The position numbers were made by a program, and so were the translations under genes. DNA of 64,000 nucleotides, taken from assembly GCF_024679095.1 (NCBI RefSeq), contig NW_026111611.1, positions 122,001 to 186,000 of the forward strand, in the 5' to 3' direction. Under the pieces are notes generated by a model. It searched no databases. It was not told the origin of the DNA and worked only from the letters and a program-made list of their open reading frames with translations. The DNA comes from Eriocheir sinensis (lineage: Eukaryota; Arthropoda; Malacostraca; Decapoda; Varunidae). Below, piece after piece: positions 11,740 to 25,883 of this stretch (position 1 is its first letter; each line of letters opens with the position of its first letter).

Positions 11740-12300
11740 CTTCACAGCTTGCCAGATGAATCAGCTCTAATAATATGTCAAAACCTACCAATTTATGTTT
11801 TACCCATTTCTCTTACGGCCAGAACCTTATTGCATCACCCTAAATTAGCTTCGCTCCTTGCACCCTTTGCCTTTCAAGAGAATGCAGTTATATTAATGTT
11901 TAAGGCAACGTTTTTAATCAATGAATAATTTTATCCTCTTTTGTACGGATTCCAGCATGCTGATGCCTATTTCATAATAACTAGAACTGTACTGCATAGT
12001 CAAATTGAAGTCAATCTAATGCTATATCAAGGCTGAGGATGACCAGAGCTTCTGTTGCTCATGCTGTTTGCAATGACACCCAACATTATATCTGAGCAAT
12101 TTTTAGAATGATTGCAGTGGTTCGTTGGACAGTGATCAGAGCTCACAAAATTTATGTCTCTCTCACAAGTAGACTTGCTAAGGGTAGTGTCAGAGTATTT
12201 TTGTAGGGGGTTATTTCTTTCTACAGTCGCATACTCATCCTGACATTGAGCTTCATACTACACTTCCTGGCATTGAGGTCCATCTGCCACATCCCAGCCA
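11740..12300 (-). mobile_element. Degraded CR1-like RT C-terminal fragment
   Basis: Scattered across minus-strand frames are SSDHCPTNHC, IMLGVIA, DYAVQF, MLESVQKR and LHSLERQRVQG, in the order seen in CR1 RT C-termini (compare LEYAIQFWSP and LEKRRLRG at 30000-30300). Stops and frameshifts throughout. From 12301 to 12645 nothing else is seen. Confidence 0.6.
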
Positions 12301-12645
12301 AATCATACAACCCATCAAGCTTGCCATGCAACACACTAGCATACTGGTCTGTTCTTATTTATAATCTGCTGACCAATGTTAAATTTCACCAACCTCTCCT
12401 CATGCACTATATAATCATTGTGCTAAGCAAGGCATCAATCTGACCTCAGTATTTGAATCCTCTATTATTTTTATATACTTCTCTCTGTATGATGACCATA
12501 ACACAGCGGCATATGTAGGCCTGGATTGCATGATGCACTTTTCTTTTGTTATAAATAAAAGCAGCTTATGTTTATGATAAATCTGAAAAAAATGTAAATA
12601 GCAACAGGTAACATGCTAGTTGACACACCTATACATCTACACCTA

Positions 12646-14055
12646 CCGCAGAAGAAATCGACGCACCATCCGAAATCTGTCTTCAGAGACGTTTTGTTAG
12701 TAATTTTTACTTTTTAAGGGTGAATAAAACACATTTCTTCTTGTTATGAGCAACTACTAGTATTTTGTCATATTTCCCTTTGCTTTCAGAACAGCATTTA
12801 CACGTTTAGGCATACTGTCAGATAATCTTTTAAAGTATTCAGGATCAACATCAGCCCAGAGCGTGCGTATATTTTCCACTAGGGAGTCAACACTTGACAA
12901 TGGAAGCTTACCAAGTTTTCTTTTCATTTCATTCCACACATTTTCAATAGGATTTAGATCTGGGCTGTGTCCTGGCCACGAAATCAGCTGCACTTGGTTG
13001 TCAGTTAGCCACTTTTTCACTGCTTTTGCTCTGTGGCAAGGTGCACCGTCCTGTAGGAAGTGAGCGTTCTCGTGTGTGGTGTAAAATGGCAGCATGTAAC
13101 TTTCAAGAACGTTCACATAGAGTGCAGCATTCATGTTCACATTTTCTCTAAGAAGTACAAGCCACCACTTCCCTTCTCACCACTGAAACACGCCCACACC
13201 ATCACCCCTGCAGGGAACTTTACGGTCTTGACCGTACCGACTATCAAACCGATCGGCACCAAGCGGACGACGCACCAATTTTCGTCTATGAGAGATGGTT
13301 TTGAAGGCACTCTCGTCACTAAACACCACCTTGCGCCAGTCTTCTGATGTCCAGTGTTGGTACCTTTACAGAAATCAAGTCTCTGTTTCTTCATTTTTCT
13401 CAGTAAGAGGAGAGTTTGAGAGCAGCGCGACGACACGGCAACTTGAGGAGTTTCTGTAGCTTATCCTGTATCGTTCGCACTGACACCTCTCCCAACACAT
13501 CAGGTGTGCTTCCTTCAGTTCCTTGGCAGTGATGAAAGGGTCCTTTTTCACTTCACGCTCCAGCATCTTGTCAGTCCTTGGATCGGTCTTCCTCTTCCTC
13601 CCTGTCCCTTTCTTCCTCTCTGGTGCCTCGTCTGTCCCAAGCACGGCAGCAGCTTTCTTGATGCGACGGACAGCAGCTTCTGATCTTCTTAATCTTCTTC
13701 CAATTTATCGGTTACTCAATCCTTCGCCAACCAAAGTCATAAACTTGATCTTCTCGTCCTTGTTCAGCTTGGTAGGTCCCATTCTGAGCGTATTGGGAGA
13801 TGTCAGGGGTGAAAATATATGCAAGTTGTAACAGGAGCGGAGGAGGGGAGCGCGTACGTCACCTCTTACCCTCCCACTAGCGGGGGCGGCGGTTACTAAT
13901 CACTCACGGTTTGAATATGACACTTGCAAGGGAGCGTAGAGTTGCCAGGTGGGTATTATTTGCCAAATAAATGTCCCATAGGATTGACATGCTGAAATAA
14001 AGCTGTGGCGTCGTCGAGCGTCGGGATTTGTTGGGTGCGTCGATTTCTTCTGCGT
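12646..14055 (-). mobile_element. Tc1-type DNA transposon with TA duplication
   Basis: Terminal inverted repeats share CGCAGAAGAAATCGACGC followed by ACC; the left begins at 12646 and the right ends at 14055. A TA dinucleotide flanks each end (12644-12645 and 14056-14057), the standard Tc1/mariner target duplication. Length is 1410 bp, with one transposase gene inside. Confidence 0.92.
12757..13782 (-). pseudogene. Tc1 transposase (DD34E), frameshifted
   Basis: Cut-and-paste transposase. The reading starts at the ATG at 13782 (MGPTKLNKDE), with a helix-turn-helix region (AAVRRIKKA), then VVFSDESAF with the first catalytic Asp, QDGAPCHRA with the second, and DLNPIENVW with the Glu. Thirty-four residues separate the last two acids, which is the DD34E spacing of Tc1. 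An early stop lies in the HTH region (after GLSNR), and the frame changes near 13440, near 13300 and near 13140, so this copy is inactive. The 341-codon span matches the usual length of the family. Confidence 0.92.
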
Positions 14056-14057
14056 TA

Positions 14058-15208
14058 GCAAGTTCTTTTGTGTTGATTAGTTCCTAGATAAATAATGATT
14101 AACCAAAGGTTCCAGTATACCTCTTATACCAAACAAACAAAATAAAACTTACCTCTCATGGAGCACTCAACCACAATTAATGTGCTAACTTAAAAAAAAA
14201 AAATTACTGTGATGATAATGCAGTGGTTAATGCTCATGCTGATTATGATAAGTTAGACTGGTTTGATTTAGTTTAATACATACTGGAATATTTCTATCAG
14301 GCCCAGTGTATCTGTATTGTTATCTCCCACTTATCAGCCAAATGTTGCTGCTACTTTTGACTTTTTGGGTTTATTTCTTCAGTCAAAAACTTACCCTATT
14401 TCTATCACAATATAATGATGTGGCAGATTTAAAAAAAAACAATGAATTGATAAAGAGCACTATTAGGCTGTCTTATCCTCCTTCGTGGCGATCACATGAC
14501 ATTCTTGTGAAGACAGCAGAGCATGATGTCACCTGAACTAATGTACTAGATGAAACATATAGCAAACCTTAACTTTGAGGAATTTCTACACTCCATCGTG
14601 CCATGATCAAATTAAGATGGGCAGGAGCATTGGCAGTGAGAAGAATGATTCACGAACTAGGACGTAAAAAAAGTTTTGAAAGGAATGAGCAGAGCAGAGG
14701 TGAAGCATACATGAGTTACCTATAAACCTAATCAAGGATGAAGACAATTCCGTACTTAATAAACTAGCTTGCAGAGTAAGAGTTTCTCGAGCATGGAAAA
14801 AAATGTCACCATTATATAAATTCACACACAAAATGTGACGACTTAGAACCGCCGACTAATTATTACTTTCCCTGTACCCTACAAAGTTTTCACCGAGATA
14901 AAGAAGATAACAACAAAACTGATTGATTGATAGTTTCTAGACTTTAACCAACCAAATTGCTGTGTGAACAGACTCCGATCCAGACACTTCCATTTTCGTG
15001 TAAAGTACTCTATGCGGCTTTATCCCCAAGAGACGAAAATGTCCTACACAGGCTTAAAGTCATTTTTTTTCTTTTTAAATATTTATCCTCTTTTATCACT
15101 AGGGGAAACGGGCCCTTGTCCTGAGACGGCCCGCTAAGAGTGCAAAAATGCTCCCTCCCTGCGCGGGGGAGCACGGGCTAAGCTTATTGGCGTCCCGTAG
15201 CAGGATAC
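14058..15208. other. AT-rich stretch without recognisable features
   Basis: I found no coding, RNA or repeat feature here beyond short A- and T-runs. The last 100 bases become GC-rich, with GGGCCC, ACGGCCCGC and GCGGGGG blocks. Confidence 0.6.
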
Positions 15209-15262
15209 CGACAGACCGACTCTATCGGCGATCGAAATCTAGCCGACCGAGTCGGTCTGTCG
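15209..15262. repeat. Perfect-stem hairpin, 14-bp arms
   Basis: CGACAGACCGACTC at 15209-15222 is the exact reverse complement of GAGTCGGTCTGTCG at 15249-15262. A second inner pairing (TCGGC with GCCGA) extends the potential stem. A decayed relative lies at 15692-15742. No coding function is suggested. Confidence 0.85.
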
Positions 15263-15691
15263 ACGAGGACTGGCGTGCCTCTGCTTAAAGTCAATCTCTT
15301 GTACTAACTTTCAAACTGCTTCGGTATAACACTACTTTCTAACTAGTGCTTCGGTATAATAAACCCTCACACATCCTCGGGGCGTCCTCGTGTTCTTCCT
15401 CTTCTCGGCTTTACTTTTGTCAACCTCCAGCCCCGGTGTATGATCTTACTGACTGACTGTTATGCCACTGAATATTGTTAGATGGTAAGGGTCTTGAGGT
15501 GTTTAGTGGTCATAGTCTCCTCCGCCCCGCCGGTGGGGCCGCGAGAACCTTCAGTAAAGAAAACGGATGATGACAAGGGTCCCTAAGGTAGAGTGAGAAA
15601 TAAATGAGTCCATCCATCCATCCAAATTTTGAGAGGAGAGGAGAGAGGAGAGGTCATGAGCCTTTCTCGGGTGACGGCCCATGAAGAGGAG

Positions 15692-15742
15692 CCGACAGAC
15701 CGACGTAATCGGCAGACGCCAACCGACCGACTCAGTCAGACA
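15692..15742. repeat. Decayed second copy of the CGACAGACCGAC hairpin
   Basis: Begins with the same CCGACAGACCGAC arm in the same orientation as 15209, followed by ATCGGC and an imperfect complementary arm (CGACTCAGTCAGACAG). The 480-bp distance between the two could mark the ends of an old nonautonomous element, but I found no target duplication. Bases 15743-16413 hold nothing else I can name. Confidence 0.6.
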
Positions 15743-16413
15743 GCAAAGGTAGGAGCTAAGGCCCCGTTCACACTGCCGACTCTGGGCCACGACAACCCAG
15801 CGACTTTTGCATTTGACAAGTCGGCTCCCAATTTGTTTTCCAACTTGATTTTAAAGCAACAATAATTATAATAATTATAAATCATATTCTAAATTACATT
15901 TTAATGCAATTTTAATGTCACTATCACTCCCACAACAGCGGCAAGTTGGTACAAATCTGCTTGATTTTCACGGATTTCCACCCTATCAAGGGGAGACTGG
16001 ATAAACCTCCCGACTACCTACGGGGCACTGAGGGCGGCCAGAGTTTCCGCAATCACCCTGCTTACACTACTCTGGCTTACCCCCAAACTCAAAACTTGAA
16101 CACTGCAGCATTTTTCCTGTAGCCAAGTATCTAAGCCAAAATCACTTTCAACCCCGGGGTGAGGGAATGCTCCCTTTGAACTGAATCTTGTAGCTCTCTT
16201 CTCACCAAATCAGTCACATACCTCATTCGCACGGTCTATATGTATCTCTTGACAGAGTTCACCATCGTTATATAGTTCCAAGCGTCCTATCGAACTCTAA
16301 AATTGTGAGTGGGGGCGAGAAGGAAGTCGTGGGTCATGTTGATATGGGTCTGGGTCTGGGATTCACTATTAACTTTACTATTAAGTGTTTAGAAGTCCTC
16401 GCCAGCACTCCCA

Positions 16414-16545
16414 AGTTAATACCAAAGTTAATAGGTATTAGGCTAATAGTTGTTGAGGATACACTTTGAGAGTGAAGTTAATACTAAAGTCGAAAGTTAA
16501 TACCAAGTTTAGTATTAATAGTTGTCGAGGATACGGGCCCAGGTG
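16414..16545. repeat. Two imperfect direct repeats
   Basis: AGTTAATACCAA and TAATAGTTGT.GAGGATAC occur in the same order at about 16414-16464 and 16493-16538. Unit spacing is about 80 bases. Confidence 0.6.
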
Positions 16546-16669
16546 TGTGAAGAAGTCATAAAATTGGAATGAATGCAGGGTGACACTGCCTCATTAGGGT
16601 GGGCAAAGTAAAAACGAGCTAAATAATTGTAGGCCAAGGTACACTTGGGGTGGTAAGTTTAACTCTTAA

Positions 16670-17172
16670 GGCGGACACACACTATGCGATGCGGCTGTCC
16701 GGCGGCCGAACGTGGGCGGAGCCTCGTCGGCCGGATGAGGCATATACACTATGAGGCGGCCTCACGGAATACCGGGCGGCGGCCGTCACTCTGAGCCCCA
16801 CCGCCGCAGCGACAACAACAATGCAATTTATGTTTTATGTCCACAAGCATGGATGGCCCTTGTACAGAACAATAAAACTGATCCAAAAGTCTTAATTTAT
16901 CCAGACATCAGACATCGTGGAGCGTAGATAATGTGTACACCACGGCTGTCAGCGTCGCTCTGAGATAATTCCCGCCTCAAGGCCGCGCCGCAAGGTCATA
17001 CACAGTGAGGCCGCGGGCCGCGTCGGAGGGAATTTCAAACAAACAGAAGGCCATCCGGCCATGATGTGAGGCCGCGCCGCACAAATTACACCCGTACACA
17101 CTGCCTTAAGGCCTCCAGCCCCGCCCACTTTTCGGCCGCCGGACAGGCCGCATCGTATAGTGTGTGTCCGCC
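16670..17172. mobile_element. Nonautonomous terminal-inverted-repeat element (MITE-like)
   Basis: The left end GGCGGACACACACTAT and the reverse complement of the right end agree, and the match continues through CGATGCGGC, GTCCGGCGGCCGAA and GTGGGCGG, an inverted repeat of about 50 bp in a 503-bp element. The interior is GC- and CpG-rich (repeated GGCCGC and GCCGCGCCGC). There is no coding sequence and I could not see a clear target duplication. The superfamily is not assigned. Confidence 0.8.
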
Positions 17173-17317
17173 TTTACACACGAGTACCAAAACATGAAAT
17201 AAAATAGCGTTATTAAACACGTCATTACCCCTAACCCCATACGTCTGTTACTGCATAACAAACTATTTTAATATATTCTTACCTTAACTCCCTTTCTGTG
17301 AACACTTCCATGAGGTG

Positions 17318-17512
17318 ATGTTTTCCCGGCGCCTGGCCGCGTACACACCATCTGGATACATACTATTGTACCGCCGCTTTTCCTCTTGTCTCCACACCGC
17401 ACCCTCTCAGCGTCGAATGGTAACTGATCCAGCTTCTGAGCCCCGAGAGTTTTACAAGATTCGAAATCGTTCGAATATTAAGCTCAAATGTCTTCCAAGG
17501 TTCGTTACTAAG
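17318..17512 (+). CDS. Possible first coding exon of a host gene with mitochondrial-type leader
   Basis: ATG at 17318 opens 65 codons ending exactly at AAG/GTGAGC, a good 5' splice-site match at 17513. The first 34 residues contain several Arg (SRR, YRR, QRRM), Ser, Tyr and Leu and no Asp or Glu, the composition of a mitochondrial import presequence (FSSCLHTAPS follows the second Arg cluster). The next residues (EPREFYKIRNRSN, LKCLPRF) look like ordinary protein. I do not recognise the protein. The frame runs past the donor to a stop at 17608, so an unspliced 96-residue reading is also possible. It is not within any repeat I recognise. A TIR element ends 145 bp upstream, where a promoter would lie. 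Confidence 0.35.
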
Positions 17513-17608
17513 GTGAGCACCCGGTCACTGCCCTCCCATTGTTCTAGGGAGGATACAAGTGTCTACGGTTGTTACATATACTATAGGGAGACTTATCAGT
17601 CTCCCTAA

Positions 17609-19615
<2,007 letters not shown>

Positions 19616-20090
19616 TCCAATTACCAGTGGTGATTAAGATGTGTGACAGATATTGAGGATATCCACAAATATTGTGAACAGGTAAGATAACTTTTGTTGA
19701 ACATTATAAATTACTATTATCATTATCATCGTCATTACTTCGGTGCTATTATCATCATTGCACTTAATATCAAACTACCCGCCATAACTACTTATCACAC
19801 TGATAAAAGGATTTGAGCGAATTTCTTATTGTAATTTGTGAAAATGTCATTTAGTCTTTACGTGCAGCTTGTACTGAAAACGTGTTAATTTCCAAGTATT
19901 AATCAAAAACATCTCTACGTATATACACAACCACGGGAACACACAGACTGTACAGGAAGATATTTGAGTAATCATTACTTGTATTGTGATACTCTACTTC
20001 ACTGACTCATTGAACTGTTGAAAAAAAAAAATCGGTGCTTTTCTATTATCAAAATGTTCACTTTCAATCACTGAAAAAAAAAAAAAAAAA

Positions 20091-20241
<151 letters not shown>

Positions 20242-20867
20242 TCTAATGTGACAAGCCTACGATCGTGGAGTCAGTGGGCGGCTCGAGTGTTGCCAGCACA
20301 CTGTTAACGTGAGGCTCGGCACGCCTTCCTTGCCTAGCGATTCCTTGCACGGTTTCCGTATCACCATTGCACGTTACGCACGGCTTTGCCACAAGTCATT
20401 CATCAGACATTCTTAGCCATGGTTGGTCTTGTAGTGGAGCAAATCCTGTTGATTATAGATATTTACACTTCTACAAGAGTCTGTGTCCCCATTCCTTTTG
20501 TTTGTGGAAATCTCATTTGCCTAGTCGGCTTTCTTATACAAAAAGATGATACAATTACCCATTTGTATGTGCTGCTGGATATATCAATTTATGATAGCTT
20601 TCATACGCATATCTCTACTATTATATAAATATCAACAATAACATTTAAAAAGTGTCGAATGATTTTTTTTTTTTAAGAAGGTTGTTGCCCCTTCATATGC
20701 ACTGCAGTCAAAGCATTTTTGTGATTGAGAAAGTCAAATAATATTCCTTCCTTGTTTTTAGTCGCTAAATTTTAAATGATTGTAGTGGGGTGTCAATTGC
20801 AAGATAAATCTTTGTCTAACTTGTACAGCTACACACTAACTCATAATGTTAACATCCATATTTTATT

Positions 20868-23436
20868 TTTTTTACAACAAAGGAGGCAGCTCAAGGGCAC
20901 ACAAAAAAAGAAAACAATAATAAAAAAAAAGCCCGCTACACGCTGCTCCTAAAAAAGAAACAAAAGAGATGGCCGAAAGGAAGATCAAATACGGGAGGAG
21001 AGGTGTCCTGATACCCTTCTCTTGAAAGAGTTCAAGTCGTAGGCAGGAGGAAATACAGATGAAGGAAGATTGTTCCAGAGTTTACCAGCGTGAGGGATGA
21101 AAGAGTGAAGATGCTGGTTAACTCTTGCATAAGGGGTTTGGACAGTATAGGGATGAGCATGAGTAGAAAGTCGAGTGCAGCGGGGCCGCAGGAGGGGGGA
21201 GGCATGCAGTTAGCAAGTTCAGAAGAACAGTCAGCGTGGAAATATCGATAGAAGATAGAAAGAGAGGCAACATTGCGGCGGAATTTAAGAGGTAGAAGAC
21301 TATCAGTATGAGGAGGAGAGCTGATGAGACGAAGAGCCTTAGCCTCCACTCTGTCCAGAAGAGCTGTGTGAGTGGAGCCCCCCCACACATGAGATGCATA
21401 CTCCATACAACTGTGTATGAGAGAAGAACTGGCGGAGACGGTACAGAACGCCCAGCCTCGAGGAAGCTGATTTATTAAGAGATGAGATATGTAGTTTCCA
21501 GTTGAGATTTTGAGTTAAGGATAGACCGAGGATGTTTAGTGTTGAGGAAGGTGATAGCTGGGTGTTGTCAAAGAATAGGGGATAGTTGTTTGGAAGATTG
21601 TGTCGAGTGGATAGGTGGAGAAACTGTTTTTGAGGCGTTGAAGGACACCAGGTTCTTCTTGCCCCAATCGGAAATAATAGTAAGGTCTGACGCTAAGCGT
21701 TCTGCAGCCTCAGTCTTGAGTCGTTAAGTTCCTGAAGGGTGGGTTTTCTATTAAAAGAAGTTGAGTAATGCAGAGTGGAATCATCGGCGTAGGAATAGAT
21801 AGGACAGTTCGTTTTGGAAAGAAGATCATCAATGAACAACAGAAAAAGAGTGGGAGATAGGACAGAACCCTGTGGGACACCACTGTTAATAGATTTAGGG
21901 GAAGAACAGTGACCGTCTACCACGGCAGAAATAGAACGGTCAGAAAGGAAACTGGAGATAAAGGTACAGAGAGAAGGATTGAAACCGTAGGAGGGTAGTT
22001 TAGAAAGCAAAGATTTGTGCCACACCCTATCAAAAGCTTTTGATATGTCCAGCTCAATAGCAAAAGTTTCACCGAAACGGCTAAGAGAGGATGACCAAGA
22101 GTCAGTTAAGAAGGCTAGGAGATCACCAGTAGAACGCCCCTTGCGGAACCCATACTGGCGATCAGATAGAAGGTCAGAAGTGGAAAGGTGCTTTTGAATC
22201 TTCCGGTTAAGGATTGATTCAAAAGCTTTAGATAGACAAGAAAGTAAAGCTGTAGGACGGTAGTTTGAGGGATTGGAGCGGTCACCCTTCTTAGGTACAG
22301 GCTGTATGAAGGCATACTTCCAGCAAGAAGGAAAGGTAGATGTTGACAGGCAGAGGCGAAAGAGTTTGACCAGGCAGGGTGACAGCACGGAGGCACAGTT
22401 TTAAGGACAATAGGAGGCACTCCATCAGGTCCATGCCTTCTGAGGATTGAGGCCAGAGAGGGCATAGAAAACATCATTTTGAAGAATCTTATAACAGGCA
22501 TAAAGGAGTCAGGGGGATGAGTAGGAGGAATATGCCCAGAATCGTCCAGAGTGGAGTTTTTAGAAAAAGTTTGAGAGAAGAGTTCAGCCTTAGAGATAGA
22601 TGAGACGGCAGTGTTGCTATCAGGACTGAGGAGTGGAGGGAAAGATGAAGAAGTGAAGTGGGAGAGGTTTTAGGCTAGATGCCAGAAGTCACGGGAAGAG
22701 TTAGAGAAAGCAAGGTTTTGACATTTTCTATAAATGAAAGAATTTTTGGTTAGTCGGAGAATAGATTTGGCACGATTTCGGGCAGAAATATAAAGTTCAT
22801 AATTAGCATTAGTTTGAAGGCTCTGGTACCTTTTGTGATCTACGTCTATCATTGACAGCACGAGAACAAGCGTGATTAAACCAAGGCTTTTTAGCGTGAG
22901 GAGAGAAAGAACGAGGAATGTATGCCTCCATTCCAGAGACAATGACCTCTGTGATGCGCTGAGCACACAGAGGGGTCTCTATCCTGGAAGCAATAATCAT
23001 TCCACGGAATCGAAAAGTACATCCTCAGGTCGTCCCACCGAGCTGAAGCAAAATGCCAGAAGCATCGCCTCTTCGGTGGGTCCAGAGGGTGTACAGGAGC
23101 GATAGGACAGGATGCAGAAATAAGATTGTGATCGGAGGAGCCCAACGGAGAGAACAGTTTGACAGAATAAGCAGAAGGGTTTGAGGTAAGGAAGAGGTCT
23201 AGAATGTTGGGCCGATCTCCAAGACAATCGGGAATACGTGTAGGGTGCTGGACCAACTGCTCTAGGTCGTTGAGGATAGCAAAGTTGTAGGCTTGTTCAC
23301 CAGGATGGTCAGTGAAAGAGGATGAAAGCCAAAGCTGGTGGTGAACATTGAAATCTCCTAGGATGGAGATTTCAGCGAAGGGAGAGTGGGTCTAGATGTG
23401 CTCCACTTTAGAGTTCAAATAGTCAAAGAATTTTAC

Positions 23437-23437
<1 letters not shown>
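20868..23437 (-). mobile_element. LINE-A, long copy
   Basis: On the minus strand the order is endonuclease C-terminal half ([11 protein letters not shown] with stops, [44 protein letters not shown]), linker, and reverse transcriptase (KKGDRSNPSNYRP, YGFRKGRSTGDLLAF, LDISKAFDRVWH, SGVPQGSVLSPTLF, SYADDSTLHYS), then the C-terminal domain (MEYASHVWGG, CSSELANCMP). The 3' end is marked by TTTTTTACAACAAAGG at 20868. The frame breaks near 22388, 22670, 22890 and 21700, among others. The 5' side is cut at an (AT)n array at 23437. Clade: jockey/I group, not further resolved. Confidence 0.9.

Positions 23438-23518
<81 letters not shown>
23437..23518. repeat. (AT)n array at a LINE-LINE junction
   Basis: About 80 bases of AT with one ACATAT interruption near 23460. 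It starts inside the LINE-A endonuclease (after GAATTTTACATA) and ends where an RTE-like LINE begins. Confidence 0.97.
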
Positions 23519-23520
<2 letters not shown>

Positions 23521-24325
23521 ACATTCACGGAAGGGATCTGGACAAGCCCCCTCTCCCAGTGAGCAGACCAATATTCCTCGTAGGAGTCCCACGGAGTCGC
23601 AGCAGTTCCCAGAGTGCCTCACGATTCACTGAATCAAACGCCTTCTTGAGATCGACATGGGCTGCAAAGCATCCTGTCGAAACTCGTCGGCCCTCCACCA
23701 ATACATGAAGCGCTAGGATACAGTCAGTTGTTGACTTGCCAGGAATGAACCCAGACTGTTCAGGTCTCTGCAGCTTCAGCAGCTGGCGCAGAATTCGCAT
23801 CAGCAATAGGTGGCCAAGCACCTTGCCTGGCACTGAGCAGTGTAATACCACGGTATATGTTGCAGTCCTGGCGGTCCCTTTTCCCTTTCCAGATAGGGAC
23901 GACCAAACCCCTCTTCCAGTCAGGAGGAATGGTTCCTGGACTGCCATACGGCAATCAAGACCGCATGCAACCCGCGGATCATGGCCTCACCTCCAAATTG
24001 AGCAGCTCCGCACTGATGTTACAGGTGCCAGATGCCTTCCCACCCCTCAACTTGGCCACAGCCTCTCTGACCTCAACCAGAGAGGGTGGGATTTCGTCAA
24101 TGGGTGGGTCAGCATCCGCCACCTGCAACCCAGCAACTGGAAGCCGCCAACATGGAGGGTCTGTCATGTACAGCTGCTGAAAGTACTTAGCCCAACGAGC
24201 CCTCTGCCCATTTTTGTTCGACACGAGGCAGCCATCAGCTGTTCGGATAGCGCTCACCTGAGAGGGAGATTTAGAGCGGAGCTTCTTCAGGGCTCGGAAA
24301 GTAGGTCGAAGGTCATTCCTAATCC
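23519..24325 (-). mobile_element. RTE-like LINE fragment, RT N-terminal half
   Basis: Minus-strand motifs in order: LKKLRSKSPSQVSAI, ARWAKYFQQLY, VREAVAKLRGGKASG, GTIPPDWKRGLVVPIWKG, YRGITLLS, EQSGFIPGKSTTDCIL and HVDLKKAFDSVNREALW. This order is typical of RTE-type reverse transcriptases. There is at least one frameshift near 23860-23950. The 3' half, including the active-site Asp pair, is missing at the AT array. Confidence 0.85.
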
Positions 24326-25224
24326 TCAATCCTCGACAGTAACTTTGCATCCGTATTCACAGTCGAGGACATCGAGACCATTCCCGAGAGCCATGACCCG
24401 CCGAGTGAGATCACGCCCCTGGAAACTGATTTAATATGCGACCAAGAAGTTAAAGAGTATTTGGACAAATTCGACACGAACAGGTTAACGGGACCCGACG
24501 GTTTGTCACCACGGTTATTAAAAGAGATTAAATAAATACTTCAGCCACTCACTACCATATTCAACCAGTCTGTTAAATTGAACAAGGTCCCGGAAGACTG
24601 GAAGATGGCGAACGTAACACCGATTTTCAAAAAGGAGACAAAAGCGTTGCATTAAACTACAGGCCCATAAGTTTGACATCAGTGGCAGGAAAAATACTCG
24701 AAAAGATTATTAGAGACAAACTTGTCAAGTTTCTAGAAGACAATAATGTAATCTCCGACACCCAGCATGGCTTCAGAAACAAGCGCTCATGCCTAACAAA
24801 TTTGTTAGACATCTTCCAAGGTATATATAAGAACTAGGATGCCCACATCCCCAGTGATGTTATATACCTGGACTTTCAGAAAGCATTCGACAAGGTACCG
24901 CACGAGCGACTCCTTAAGAAACTGCACTCGGCGGGCATTGGAGTCAATCTAATCACGTAGATAAGAGATTGGCTAACCGACAGAAAACAAAGAGTACTAC
25001 TAAACGGACAGCCTTCCGATTGGCTTCGAGTCACTAGTGGAGTGCCTCAAGGGTCAGTACTGGGACCCACTCTCTTCATCATATATATCAACGACCTCGA
25101 ATCAGGATTGAAATCAACAATATCGAAATTTGCTGATGACACCAAGGTGGGTGGAAAGGCGCTCACAAAGACCGACTGCGAAATCATACAGAAAGACCTC
25201 AATCACATTATCGAATGGTCAGAA
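24326..25224 (+). mobile_element. CR1 RT fragment fused to LINE-A
   Basis: Plus-strand CR1 motifs: SNFASVFTVED, TNRLTGPDGLSP, VPEDWKMANVTPIFKK, a QHGF block, YLDFQKAFDKVPH, PQGSVLGPTLF and KFADDTKVGG. Stops and frameshifts between 24530 and 25030. At 25224-25225 the reading passes without a break from CR1 (IEWSEKLHA) into LINE-A (SFPPATTMHTTF). Confidence 0.85.
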
Positions 25225-25880
<656 letters not shown>

Positions 25881-25883
25881 CTT

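Noticed and set aside
20386..20628. Membrane-protein-like 80-codon frame
   Set aside because: Hydrophobic but without splice or homologous context; composition is explained by AT-rich DNA.
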